Positions 1-5,982 are shown, counted from the first letter of the stretch. The stretch: DNA of 8,137 nucleotides from Acidimicrobiia bacterium (GCA_030425785.1 JAUHYJ010000147.1:1-8137), one strand, 5' to 3'. The notes: generated from the letters alone by a model not told the origin. Numbers and translations: made by a program.

Positions 1-1419
1 AATCTGTCCAACCGCCTCGACGGGATCGTCAAGCGCCTCCGCGGCAAGGGCCGCCTCACCGAGGCCGACGTCGACGAGGTCATGAAGGAGATCCGGGCGG
101 CGCTGCTCGAGGCCGACGTCAACGTCACCGTCGTCCGCTCGGTCGGCAACCGCATCCGCGAACACGCCATCGGCGCGACCCGCAGCCAGGCGCTCGACCC
201 GGGCCAGCAGGTGATCAAGGCGGTCAACGACGAGCTGGTCCGCATCCTCGGCGGCGAGACGCTCAGCATCCAGTACGCGTCCAAGCCGCCGACCGTCATC
301 CTCATGGCGGGCCTGCAGGGTTCCGGCAAGACGACCGCCACCGGCAAGCTCGCCCAGTGGTTCAAGTCGCAGGGGCGTCAGCCGCTGTTGGTCGGTGCCG
401 ACCTCCAGCGCCCGGCCGCCGTCGAGCAGCTGCGCACGCTCGGGCGCCAGGTCGACGTGCCGGTGTACTCCGACCCCGAGGATCCGGTCCTCACGGCGTT
501 CGAGGGGGTCGAGGAGGCCAAGCGCCTCGGACGCGACGTCGTGATCGTCGACACCGCCGGCCGCCTGTCGATCGACGCCGAGATGATGGAGCAGGTGCGT
601 CTGATCTCGGGCGCCGTCTCGCCCGACTACACGTTCCTCGTCATCGACGCGATGACCGGTCAGGACGCGGTGCAGACCGCCGAGGCGTTCCACGAGACGC
701 TCGAGATCGACGGCGTCATCCTGTCGAAGCTCGACGGCGACGCCCGCGGCGGCGCCGCGCTGTCGGTCAAGGAGGTCATCGGCCGCCCGATCGCCTTCGC
801 GTCCACGGGTGAGAAGCTCGACGCCTTCGAGCAGTTCCACCCCGACCGCATGGCCAGCCGCATCCTCGGCATGGGCGACATCCTCACCCTGATCGAGCAG
901 GCCGAGTCCGCGTTCGAGGCCGACCAGGCCGAGCAGGCGGCCGCCCGCATGATGGAGGGGCAGTTCACCCTCGACGACTTCCTCGAGCAGATGCAGGCCA
1001 TCAAGAAGATGGGCTCGCTCAAGAGCATCATCGGCATGATGCCCGGCATGCCGAAGGAGCTGAAGAACGCCGACATCAGCGACGAGATGCTCGTGCCGAT
1101 CGAGGCGATGATCAACTCGATGACCGCCGAGGAGCGGGCACGCCCTCAGATCATCAACGGCAGTCGTCGCGCCCGCATCGCCAAGGGCTCGGGCGTCGAG
1201 CCCGGCGAGGTGAGTCGCCTGGTCAAGCAGTTCTCCGACATGCAGAAGATGATGAAGAAGATGGGCATGGTCGGCGGCGGCGGCAAGAAGGGCAAGCGCG
1301 GCCCGCTCGGCGCGCTCGGCGGCCTCGGTGGCATGAAGGGCGGCATGCCCGACATGTCCGAGCTCGAGGAGTTGATGGGTCAGGGCGGCCCGGGGGGCGG
1401 GTTCAACCCGCCACGGTGA
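1..1419 (+). CDS. ffh: Signal recognition particle protein Ffh (SRP54), 5' end cut by window edge
   Basis: Ffh is the GTPase of the signal recognition particle. It binds SRP RNA and signal peptides of nascent chains and docks with FtsY at the membrane. The reading frame is open from base 1 and starts at what is about family residue 4 (NLSNRLDGIV), so only about three codons are missing; the ATG at 82 is internal. Visible parts in window residues: N-domain helices (1-95), P-loop GLQGSGKTT (104-112), DLQRPAA (134-140), DTAGR (184-188), SKLDGDARGG (242-251, Ser where Thr is common), ASTGEKLDAF, then a Met-rich M domain with the SRP-RNA-binding string SRRARIAKGSG (about 388-398). The C-terminus is a Gly/Met/Lys-rich tail, common in actinobacterial Ffh. 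The last 17 bases overlap a convergent gene. Identity is certain. Confidence 0.98.
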   Translation, partial: NLSNRLDGIVKRLRGKGRLTEADVDEVMKEIRAALLEADVNVTVVRSVGNRIREHAIGATRSQALDPGQQVIKAVNDELVRILGGETLSIQYASKPPTVILMAGLQGSGKTTATGKLAQWFKSQGRQPLLVGADLQRPAAVEQLRTLGRQVDVPVYSDPEDPVLTAFEGVEEAKRLGRDVVIVDTAGRLSIDAEMMEQVRLISGAVSPDYTFLVIDAMTGQDAVQTAEAFHETLEIDGVILSKLDGDARGGAALSVKEVIGRPIAFASTGEKLDAFEQFHPDRMASRILGMGDILTLIEQAESAFEADQAEQAAARMMEGQFTLDDFLEQMQAIKKMGSLKSIIGMMPGMPKELKNADISDEMLVPIEAMINSMTAEERARPQIINGSRRARIAKGSGVEPGEVSRLVKQFSDMQKMMKKMGMVGGGGKKGKRGPLGALGGLGGMKGGMPDMSELEELMGQGGPGGGFNPPR

Positions 1420-1858
1420 TCCGCGCCGTCAGCGCGGGTGCCACGATCTCGACCGGAACGGCCTGCGCCAGGCGGCGTGCTGCCCGGCGGTCGGTGCGTG
1501 CGATCGAGGCCGGGAACACGACCCGGTCGGCAGCGTGCTCGGTCACGATCGCGGCGAGCTCGAGCGCCGTGTCCGGGCCCGTCGCCGCGATGGTGCCGAC
1601 GGTCCGGTCCGGTCGGGCGACGCGGTCGGCGACCTGGTCGAGATAGGTCCAACCGGCCTCGGTCACGCTCGTGCCGGTGTGGTGGGCGAAGTCGCGCAGC
1701 GCGTTGCTGGCGCGGCCGGTGAGCAAGGTGACGACCAGGACGTAGGTGTCGTCGTCGCGCAGCTCGTCGAGTGACGACTCGCCGTCGGACGACGTCGGGT
1801 CGACGAGGACGACGGTGGTCGAGGTCGGGGGAGTGGTCGGATGGTCGGAAGGACGCAT
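1403..1858 (-). CDS. Hypothetical protein with universal-stress-protein-like alternating alpha/beta layout
   Basis: A 151-residue cytoplasmic protein that I cannot assign to a named family. After a Pro/Thr-rich N-terminus there is a strand TTVVLVD (14-20), a strand YVLVVTLL (39-46), a long helix (about 50-80), a strand at 87-93 (VGTIAAT), an Ala-rich helix (97-110), a strand DRVVFPAS (111-118) and a final helix plus strand VPVEIVAPAL (134-143). This order recalls a Usp/Rossmann-like fold. The Gly-rich ATP loop of ATP-binding Usp proteins (G-x2-G-x9-G-S/T) is absent, so nucleotide binding is not supported. The start at 1858 is well supported by AAGGAG seven bases upstream. It diverges from the XRE regulator gene, which may control it, and its 3' end overlaps ffh by 17 bases. 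There is no signal peptide or membrane segment. The gene looks real; its function is unknown. Confidence 0.75.
   Translation of the reverse strand: MRPSDHPTTPPTSTTVVLVDPTSSDGESSLDELRDDDTYVLVVTLLTGRASNALRDFAHHTGTSVTEAGWTYLDQVADRVARPDRTVGTIAATGPDTALELAAIVTEHAADRVVFPASIARTDRRAARRLAQAVPVEIVAPALTARITVAG
1419..1439 (+). terminator. Possible weak hairpin at the ffh stop codon
   Basis: An 8-bp stem (ATCCGCGC at 1419-1426 with GCGCGGGT at 1432-1439, one G-U pair) encloses a 5-base loop and starts at the ffh stop codon. No T-run follows, and the site lies inside the 3' end of the convergent gene, so it may be only a weak or Rho-assisted terminator, or chance in GC-rich DNA. Confidence 0.35.
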
Positions 1859-1865
1859 GGGGGGT

Positions 1866-1871
1866 CTCCTT
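1866..1871 (-). promoter_or_regulatory. Strong Shine-Dalgarno site of the Usp-like gene
   Basis: On the minus strand AAGGAG sits seven bases upstream of the ATG at 1858. It fixes the start of the hypothetical gene. It stands out because most other starts in this window have weak or no Shine-Dalgarno sequences. Confidence 0.8.
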
Positions 1872-1889
1872 CGTCAGGGGGTACTCGCT

Positions 1890-1895
1890 ACCGTA
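1890..1895 (-). promoter_or_regulatory. Candidate -10 box for the Usp-like gene
   Basis: TACGGT on the minus strand fits the actinobacterial TANNNT -10 pattern. It would place a transcription start near 1883, giving a leader of about 25 bases that includes the AAGGAG site. A possible -35 (TTCACA, minus strand, 1916-1921) is about 20 bases upstream, which is too far for an ideal spacer. This is a pattern match only. Confidence 0.35.
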
Positions 1896-1937
1896 CGGAC
1901 GCCGTGTGTCGGCGGTGTGAACTGCGGGGGAGACGTC

Positions 1938-1954
1938 GGTCACAGCCAGGTCAC
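1938..1954 (+). repeat. Direct repeat GGTCAC with 11-bp period (possible operator half-sites)
   Basis: GGTCAC occurs at 1938-1943 and again at 1949-1954, one helical turn apart. The core GGTCA also forms one arm of the inverted repeat at 1982-2004. This suggests repeated half-sites for one DNA-binding protein in the divergent spacer, most simply the XRE regulator encoded next to it. Confidence 0.45.
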
Positions 1955-1972
1955 GATCGGGTGGCGGCGGAC

Positions 1973-2004
1973 GTCATGACGGCCATGACCCGAGAGGTCA
2001 TGGC
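1973..2004. promoter_or_regulatory. Candidate operator: palindrome GTCATGAC plus 9-bp inverted repeat
   Basis: GTCATGAC (1973-1980) is a perfect 8-bp palindrome. Nine bases later in register, GCCATGACC (1982-1990) and GGTCATGGC (1996-2004) form a perfect 9-bp inverted repeat around CGAGA. All sites share GTCATG/CATGAC. If the regulator is transcribed leaderless from the -10 box at 2024, the right arm touches the expected -35 position near 2001-2006. That is the usual geometry for autorepression. The symmetry is seen directly; the operator role is inferred. Confidence 0.55.
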
Positions 2005-2023
2005 GATGCTGCCGCATCCGTCG

Positions 2024-2029
2024 TACCGT
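2024..2029 (+). promoter_or_regulatory. Candidate -10 box (leaderless) of the XRE regulator
   Basis: TACCGT fits TANNNT and is followed by six bases and then the ATG at 2036. This is the spacing expected when transcription starts at or next to the A of the start codon. No Shine-Dalgarno sequence precedes that ATG. The -35 region (about 2001-2006, TGGCGA) is a poor match and overlaps the inverted repeat. Confidence 0.4.
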
Positions 2030-2035
2030 GACCGG

Positions 2036-2842
2036 ATGGCGACCGGGCACGTGGGCACACTGCTGCGAGGGTGGCGGACGCGGCGACATCTCAGCCAGCT
2101 CGATCTGGCGGTCGGCGCCGGCGTGAGCACCCGTCACCTCAGCTACGTCGAGACCGGCAAGTCCCGCCCGAGCCCGGAGCTCGTCATGTCGCTCGCCGAG
2201 CACCTGGACGTGCCACTGCGCGAGCGCAACGTGCTGCTCGTCGCCGCCGGGCACGCGCCCCGCTACCGGGAATCGTCGCTCGAGGACGTCGAGATGGGCA
2301 CCATCCGCCGGTCGATCCAGCACATGCTCGACGCCCACGACCCGTACCCGGCCCTGGCCGTCGACCGCCGATGGGACCTGCAGCTCGCCAACGGCGCCGC
2401 CGGCGCGCTCGTCGGGTTGCTGCCGGCCCACCTGCTCGAGCCGCCGATCAACGTGTACCGGGTGACGTTGCACCCCGACGGACTGGTGCGGCTGTCGCCG
2501 AACGCCGACCAGTGGGTGGCGCGATGGCTGCACGACCTGCGCCGTCAGGCGCTGCTCACCGGCGACGCGGACGTCGAGACGCTCTACGACGAGGTGTCGA
2601 TGTATCCGGCCGCCGTGTCGGCGCTCGACGATCGTCCGGAGCCTGGTGTCGGTCGCGACGTGGTGATGCGGGTCGAACTCGTCACGCCGATCGGCGAGGT
2701 CGCCATGTTCACCACATTGACGACGTTCGGCACCCCCGTCGACATCACCCTCGACGAACTCGTGATCGAGCTGTTCTGGCCGGCCGACGCCGCCTCGGGC
2801 GATGTGCTGCGCGCGCTCGCCACCGCCCGATCCGAGGGGTGA
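2036..2842 (+). CDS. XRE-family transcriptional regulator with MmyB-like ligand-binding domain
   Basis: A 268-residue DNA-binding regulator. Residues 7-62 form an XRE helix-turn-helix (GTLLRGWRTRRHLSQLDLA, GVSTRHLSYVETGKSRPS, LAEHLDVPLRERN). Residues about 100-262 match the MmyB-type C-terminal domain, a PAS-like ligand pocket, by DPYPALAVDRRWDLQLAN, INVYRVTLHPDGL, and FTTLTTFGTPVDITLDELVIELFWPAD. The ligand is unknown; relatives often control nearby oxidoreductase or stress genes. I chose the ATG at 2036 because the domain begins right after it and a TANNNT box lies six bases upstream. ATG 2006 (+10 residues, with GAGAGG eight bases upstream) is a fair alternative; 2000, 1985 and 1976 are less likely. 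It is divergent from the Usp-like gene and 97 bases ahead of a phosphatase-like gene on the same strand. Family certain, start uncertain. Confidence 0.93.
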   Translation: MATGHVGTLLRGWRTRRHLSQLDLAVGAGVSTRHLSYVETGKSRPSPELVMSLAEHLDVPLRERNVLLVAAGHAPRYRESSLEDVEMGTIRRSIQHMLDAHDPYPALAVDRRWDLQLANGAAGALVGLLPAHLLEPPINVYRVTLHPDGLVRLSPNADQWVARWLHDLRRQALLTGDADVETLYDEVSMYPAAVSALDDRPEPGVGRDVVMRVELVTPIGEVAMFTTLTTFGTPVDITLDELVIELFWPADAASGDVLRALATARSEG

Positions 2843-2854
2843 GCATCCGGCGCC

Positions 2855-2920
2855 GCCTGGCGGCTCGGATGTGGCGAGGGTCGAGGAATCCGGTGTGGCC
2901 TGGCGGCTCGGATGGGGCGA
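2855..2920 (+). repeat. Imperfect 23-bp direct repeat between regulator and phosphatase-like genes
   Basis: The segments 2855-2877 and 2898-2920 match at 22 of 23 positions, including an exact 17-base core (GCCTGGCGGCTCGGATG), with a 43-base period. Together they fill most of the 97-base gap before the phosphatase-like gene. They could be a local duplication, a regulatory tandem site, or RNA structure in the leader. No coding sense was found in them. Confidence 0.7.
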
Positions 2921-2939
2921 CGCCGGACAGGTCTGCCCC

Positions 2940-3515
2940 ATGCGTCCGCTGCTCCTGGTGCGCCATCCGCCGCCGATGGTCGAGCCGGGCGTGCCCGCGG
3001 ACCAGTGGGGTCTCGGCGCGTCGGGCGTGCGGTCGGCGCTCGCGATGGGCGACCACGTGCCGCCCGGCACCACGGCGATGCTGTCCAGCACGGCGCCCGT
3101 CGCCGCCCAGACGGCGCGAGCGATCGCCGGCACCGCTGCCGGCGAGGTCGCCGTGTTGCTCGACGATCGGCTCCGCGAGGTCGCCGGCGCCGCAGCGGCA
3201 TTCGGCGACCCCGAGGCGATCGAGCACTACCTCGACGGCGAGTCGATCGAGGGGTGGGAATCACCGCGGGCGGCGGTCGCCAGGCTCTCGTCGGCGCTGC
3301 TCGTCGCTCGCCAACGCAACGTGCGCGCCACCGTGGTCGTCACACACGGGATCCTGTTGGCGCTGTGGCTCGCGCCCCGCCTTGCGGTGCCACCGGGCCG
3401 GCTGTGGCGGCAGCTGACGATGCCCGATCTCTGGTGGTACGACCCGGCGACGAATGCCGTGTCCCGCGTCCCGCTGCGTCAGCGAGTCGCGACGCCGCAG
3501 CAGTTCGTGGGCTGA
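2940..3515 (+). CDS. Histidine phosphatase superfamily protein (phosphoglycerate-mutase-like), pocket incomplete
   Basis: A 191-residue cytoplasmic protein of the histidine phosphatase fold, which normally hydrolyses phosphate esters through a phospho-histidine. LLLVRHPPP (4-12) gives Arg8 and nucleophile His9, LREVAG (78-83) gives the acid Glu80, and VVVTHGILLALWL (132-144) gives the second His136. In the usual S-S-P-L-x-R-A-x-Q-T-A element this protein reads SSTAPVAAQTA (49-59), so the second phosphate-binding Arg is Val54. Activity may therefore be altered or lost. The start at 2940 comes just before the first strand; only a weak AGG is seen eight bases upstream. The gene may be co-transcribed with the XRE regulator. 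It ends 10 bases from the convergent aminotransferase-like gene. The substrate cannot be inferred. Family assignment is good. Confidence 0.85.
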   Translation: MRPLLLVRHPPPMVEPGVPADQWGLGASGVRSALAMGDHVPPGTTAMLSSTAPVAAQTARAIAGTAAGEVAVLLDDRLREVAGAAAAFGDPEAIEHYLDGESIEGWESPRAAVARLSSALLVARQRNVRATVVVTHGILLALWLAPRLAVPPGRLWRQLTMPDLWWYDPATNAVSRVPLRQRVATPQQFVG

Positions 3516-3525
3516 GCGCCGGGGG

Positions 3526-4866
3526 TCACCACTCCGCGCCGAGCGCTCTGCTGTCGTCCCCGCCGTGCAGCTCGAACGCAGCCAGTCGTCGGTCGAGCAC
3601 TTCGATCAGGTGATCGAGGTGTTCGCGGCCGAACGGGAGCGGCGGGCGGAGCTTGAGCACGTTGCTGAACCGACCGGTCACGCCGGTGAGCACGCCGTCG
3701 TGACGGAGCGACGTGACCAGTCGTTTGGCGTCGGCGTAGGCGATCGGCTCGCGGGTCGAACGGTCCGCGACGAGGTCGAGACCCCAGAACATGCCGCTGC
3801 CCTGCACGTTCCCGATGATCTCGTGCCGGTCGGCGAGACCGCTCAGGCCGGCGTCGAACTCGCTCCCCATCCGGGTCGCGTGGTCGAGGAGGCCCTCGTC
3901 CTCGACGATGTCGAGGACGGTCAGCGCGACGCGCGCCGACACCGGGTTGCCACCGAAGGTGTTGAAGTAGTTGCGGCGCTCGGCGAACGCTGCGGCGATC
4001 TCCGGCGTCGTGATGACCGCGGCGACCGGGTGACCGGCACCCATCGGCTTGCCCAGGGTGACGATGTCAGGAACGACGTCGTACCGGGTGTGCCCCCAGA
4101 AGTGCCGGCCGAGCCGGCAGTAGCCCGCCTGCACCTCGTCGGCGATGACGAGCCCGCCGCGCGCCCGGACCAGGTCGGCGGCCGTGCCCACGTACCCGTC
4201 AGGAGCGACGAGAACACCGTTGGAGTCCCAACTGGTGTCGATCAGCATCGCGGCGGGTGCGTGCCCACGCTCGGACAAGCCGTCGAGGCCGTCGCCGACC
4301 AGCGCGGCGTACCGGGCGCCGAGGTCGTCGTGCTCGCCGGCGCGGAACGGTCCGCGATAGATGTTCGGCGGTTCGACGACGGCGAGCCAGTCGGGTCGTT
4401 CCTCGGCGGGGTAGCTGTCGGTCGAGAGCCGTCCGACGAGCTCGGAGTTGCCGTGGTACGAGCGCTCCGTGACGACGACGCCGTCGTGGCCGGTGATCGT
4501 GCGGGCGATCTGGACCGCGAGATCGTTCGCCTCGGTGCCGCTGCACACGAAGTAGCAGGACGACAGCTCGCCCGGCAGCAGCTCGCCGAGCCGCTCGGCG
4601 AGCTCGATCACCGCCGGATGGAGGTAGCGGGTGTGGGTGTTGATCAGCGCGGTCTGCTCGGCGATCGCCGCGACGATGCGCGGGTGGGCGTGACCGACCG
4701 ACGGCACGTTGTTGTAGGCGTCGAGGTAGCGCCGTCCACCGTCGTCCCACACCCACACGCCCTCGCCGCGGACCAGCTGCACCGGCTCGTCGTAGAACAG
4801 TTGGTAGCTCGGCGCCAACGTTCGGTGGCGACGAGCGATCAGGTCGGCGGACGGGTGATCGCTCAT
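3526..4866 (-). CDS. Class III PLP-dependent enzyme, phospho-lyase (ETNPPL/PHYKPL)-like
   Basis: A 446-residue fold-type I PLP enzyme of the class III aminotransferase family. Landmarks are YDEPVQLVRGEGVWVWDD (25-42), RRYLDAYNNVPSVGHAHP (45-62), the PLP-phosphate loop CSGTEAND (108-115), SYHGNS (136-141), IADEVQAGYCRLGRHFWG (241-258) with Asp243 facing the PLP ring nitrogen, TLGKPMGAGHP (270-280) with Schiff-base Lys273, and YFNTFGGNPVS (300-310). The NNVxxVGHxHP, GKPxGxGHP and C-terminal LKLRPPLPF strings are those of ethanolamine-phosphate and 5-phosphohydroxylysine phospho-lyases, rather than ornithine or acetylornithine enzymes. Such enzymes remove ammonia and phosphate to give an aldehyde. 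The ATG at 4866 overlaps the upstream kinase stop by ATGA, so translation is probably coupled. The frame continues upstream only as antisense readthrough. Family is certain; the phospho-lyase reaction is an inference, and a true aminotransferase is the alternative. Confidence 0.92.
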   Translation of the reverse strand: MSDHPSADLIARRHRTLAPSYQLFYDEPVQLVRGEGVWVWDDGGRRYLDAYNNVPSVGHAHPRIVAAIAEQTALINTHTRYLHPAVIELAERLGELLPGELSSCYFVCSGTEANDLAVQIARTITGHDGVVVTERSYHGNSELVGRLSTDSYPAEERPDWLAVVEPPNIYRGPFRAGEHDDLGARYAALVGDGLDGLSERGHAPAAMLIDTSWDSNGVLVAPDGYVGTAADLVRARGGLVIADEVQAGYCRLGRHFWGHTRYDVVPDIVTLGKPMGAGHPVAAVITTPEIAAAFAERRNYFNTFGGNPVSARVALTVLDIVEDEGLLDHATRMGSEFDAGLSGLADRHEIIGNVQGSGMFWGLDLVADRSTREPIAYADAKRLVTSLRHDGVLTGVTGRFSNVLKLRPPLPFGREHLDHLIEVLDRRLAAFELHGGDDSRALGAEW

Positions 4867-5891
4867 GCACGCTCCAGTTCGGCGTGGATCCGGTGCACCA
4901 TCGCGTCGTGGTCGAGCGCCTGCCACCGTCCGAGGCGCTCGACCGTCCACGCCCGGGTCGCCTCGGCGTGGGCCTCGAGATGGGGAGCGTGACGGAGCTG
5001 GTACTCGACCATCAGGATATTCAGCGCCGTGCGCGCGAGCACGAGGTCGGGGAGTGCCTCGACCGCGGCGTCGTCGAGCGGTCGCTGTCGGTGATACCCG
5101 AGCGCGATGGCCGCGAGCACGTCGTCGGGTCGGTCGGAGGCCGGTGCGAAGCTCTCGCCGATGATCGCGACGTCGGCCGCCACCGCCGTGTGGACGATGT
5201 CGCCGAAGTCGATCACGCCGATCACCGCGTCGCTCGACCCGTCGGCGCGCAGCAGGTTGCCGGCGTGGCCGTCGTTGTGGATCGTCCGATGGGGGAGTGT
5301 CGGGATGACCTCCGCGACCCGGTGGAGGCGCTCGTCGACGGTGGCGAGCGCGTCGGCGGCACCCGCGCTGATGTCGGTCCGCATCGTCGGGTCGACGATC
5401 AGGCCGTTCGCGAGGTCCCACGGCATGAAGTGCTCGGCCGCCGGGTGTTCGAAGTCGTCGAGTGCTGCGGCGACTCGCCCGATCAGGCCGCCGATCGCCT
5501 CGTAGGCCGCCGGTTCGAGCGGCTCGTCGTCGTCGAACGTCTCACCGGGGAGGAAGGTGACGAGGCGGGCGAGGTGGCGGGCTCCGTCGAGGTCGACGGT
5601 CGCGAGCTCGGCACCGTCGATCGTCGGCACCACGTGGGGGATCGGGATCGACGGGTCGAACTCGGCGATGTGCACCATCGCTCGGGTCTGGAGGTCGATC
5701 ACGTCCTGTCGTTCGCTCGCGCTCTGCACCTGGAGCACGAACGCCTCGCCGGACGGCGTCGAGATGATGGTGTTGGCCGAGCGCTCACCCCGGATCCGCG
5801 TCGGCGCGCCCTCGATGTCCCACAGTCGCGCGGCGAGCCGGGATGCGGTCGGGCCGTCCATCGGCGGAGGATCGAACCCGAACACATCCAT
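4863..5891 (-). CDS. APH-family small-molecule kinase, hydroxylysine/ethanolamine-kinase-like
   Basis: A 342-residue kinase of the aminoglycoside phosphotransferase/choline kinase fold. The N-lobe strand GERSANTIISTPSGEAFVLQV (35-55) has Gln54 where FVLK normally carries the nucleotide-contacting Lys. FLPGETF (113-119) is the hinge region, and MPWDLANGL (156-164) resembles the WDLxN element of HYKK-like kinases. The catalytic loop IHNDGHAGNLL (204-214) has Asp207 and Asn212, and VIDFGD (226-231) holds the Mg-binding Asp228. I chose ATG 5891 because relatives have about 30 residues before the GER strand; the frame to 5966 would run over the rpsP ribosome-binding site. No Shine-Dalgarno sequence is visible, and TACAAC lies eight bases upstream. 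It is first in an operon with the PLP enzyme, so it probably makes that enzyme's phosphorylated substrate. Alternatives are an APH kinase for another hydroxylated amine or alcohol. Family is sure, substrate is not. Confidence 0.9.
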   Translation of the reverse strand: MDVFGFDPPPMDGPTASRLAARLWDIEGAPTRIRGERSANTIISTPSGEAFVLQVQSASERQDVIDLQTRAMVHIAEFDPSIPIPHVVPTIDGAELATVDLDGARHLARLVTFLPGETFDDDEPLEPAAYEAIGGLIGRVAAALDDFEHPAAEHFMPWDLANGLIVDPTMRTDISAGAADALATVDERLHRVAEVIPTLPHRTIHNDGHAGNLLRADGSSDAVIGVIDFGDIVHTAVAADVAIIGESFAPASDRPDDVLAAIALGYHRQRPLDDAAVEALPDLVLARTALNILMVEYQLRHAPHLEAHAEATRAWTVERLGRWQALDHDAMVHRIHAELERA

Positions 5892-5899
5892 CAGCGCAG

Positions 5900-5905
5900 G
5901 TTGTA
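5900..5905 (-). promoter_or_regulatory. Candidate -10 box of the kinase-PLP enzyme operon
   Basis: TACAAC on the minus strand lies eight bases before the ATG at 5891, matching four of six TATAAT positions. It would give a leaderless or nearly leaderless mRNA, consistent with the lack of a Shine-Dalgarno sequence. The -35 region is a poor match. Confidence 0.3.
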
Positions 5906-5939
5906 GCAGGTGGCGGGTGGTCCGTCGCCCGTTCGCCGC

Positions 5940-5945
5940 TAACCT
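5940..5945 (+). promoter_or_regulatory. Candidate -10 box for rpsP-khpA
   Basis: TAACCT fits TANNNT and opens the most AT-rich patch of the spacer (5940-5965) upstream of rpsP. It would give a leader of about 30 bases that includes the AGGAG site. A clear -35 is not seen. A promoter is expected here because the upstream gene runs the other way. Confidence 0.35.
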
Positions 5946-5968
5946 TTCGTGGTTCTCAAATTGCATCC

Positions 5969-5973
5969 AGGAG
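5969..5973 (+). promoter_or_regulatory. Shine-Dalgarno site of rpsP
   Basis: AGGAG is nine bases upstream of the ATG at 5983. It fixes the S16 start and rules out the in-frame reading that is open further upstream. Confidence 0.85.
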
Positions 5974-5982
5974 ACAGTTCAC

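Noticed and set aside
1841..2035. Long N-terminal extension of the XRE regulator to 1841
   Set aside because: It would overlap the start of the divergent gene and its Shine-Dalgarno site, and it is Arg/Gly-rich spacer translation without similarity to the family.
1940..3133. 397-codon open frame on the minus strand opposite the regulator and phosphatase-like genes
   Set aside because: Arg/Gly/Val-rich low-complexity translation with no motifs. The opposite strand has two recognisable protein families, and long antisense frames are common in GC-rich DNA.
3454..4992. 512-codon open frame on the + strand over the PLP enzyme
   Set aside because: The minus strand shows a complete class III PLP enzyme with all catalytic motifs. 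The + translation is a biased antisense shadow.
4867..5421. N-terminal extension of the PLP enzyme to 5421
   Set aside because: This stretch is the kinase gene read in another frame. The translation is Arg/Pro-rich without family similarity, and the ATGA junction gives a clear start at 4866.
5892..5966. Kinase start at ATG 5966 (25 extra residues)
   Set aside because: It would run across the rpsP promoter and ribosome-binding region on the other strand, has no ribosome site, and adds residues that the family lacks.
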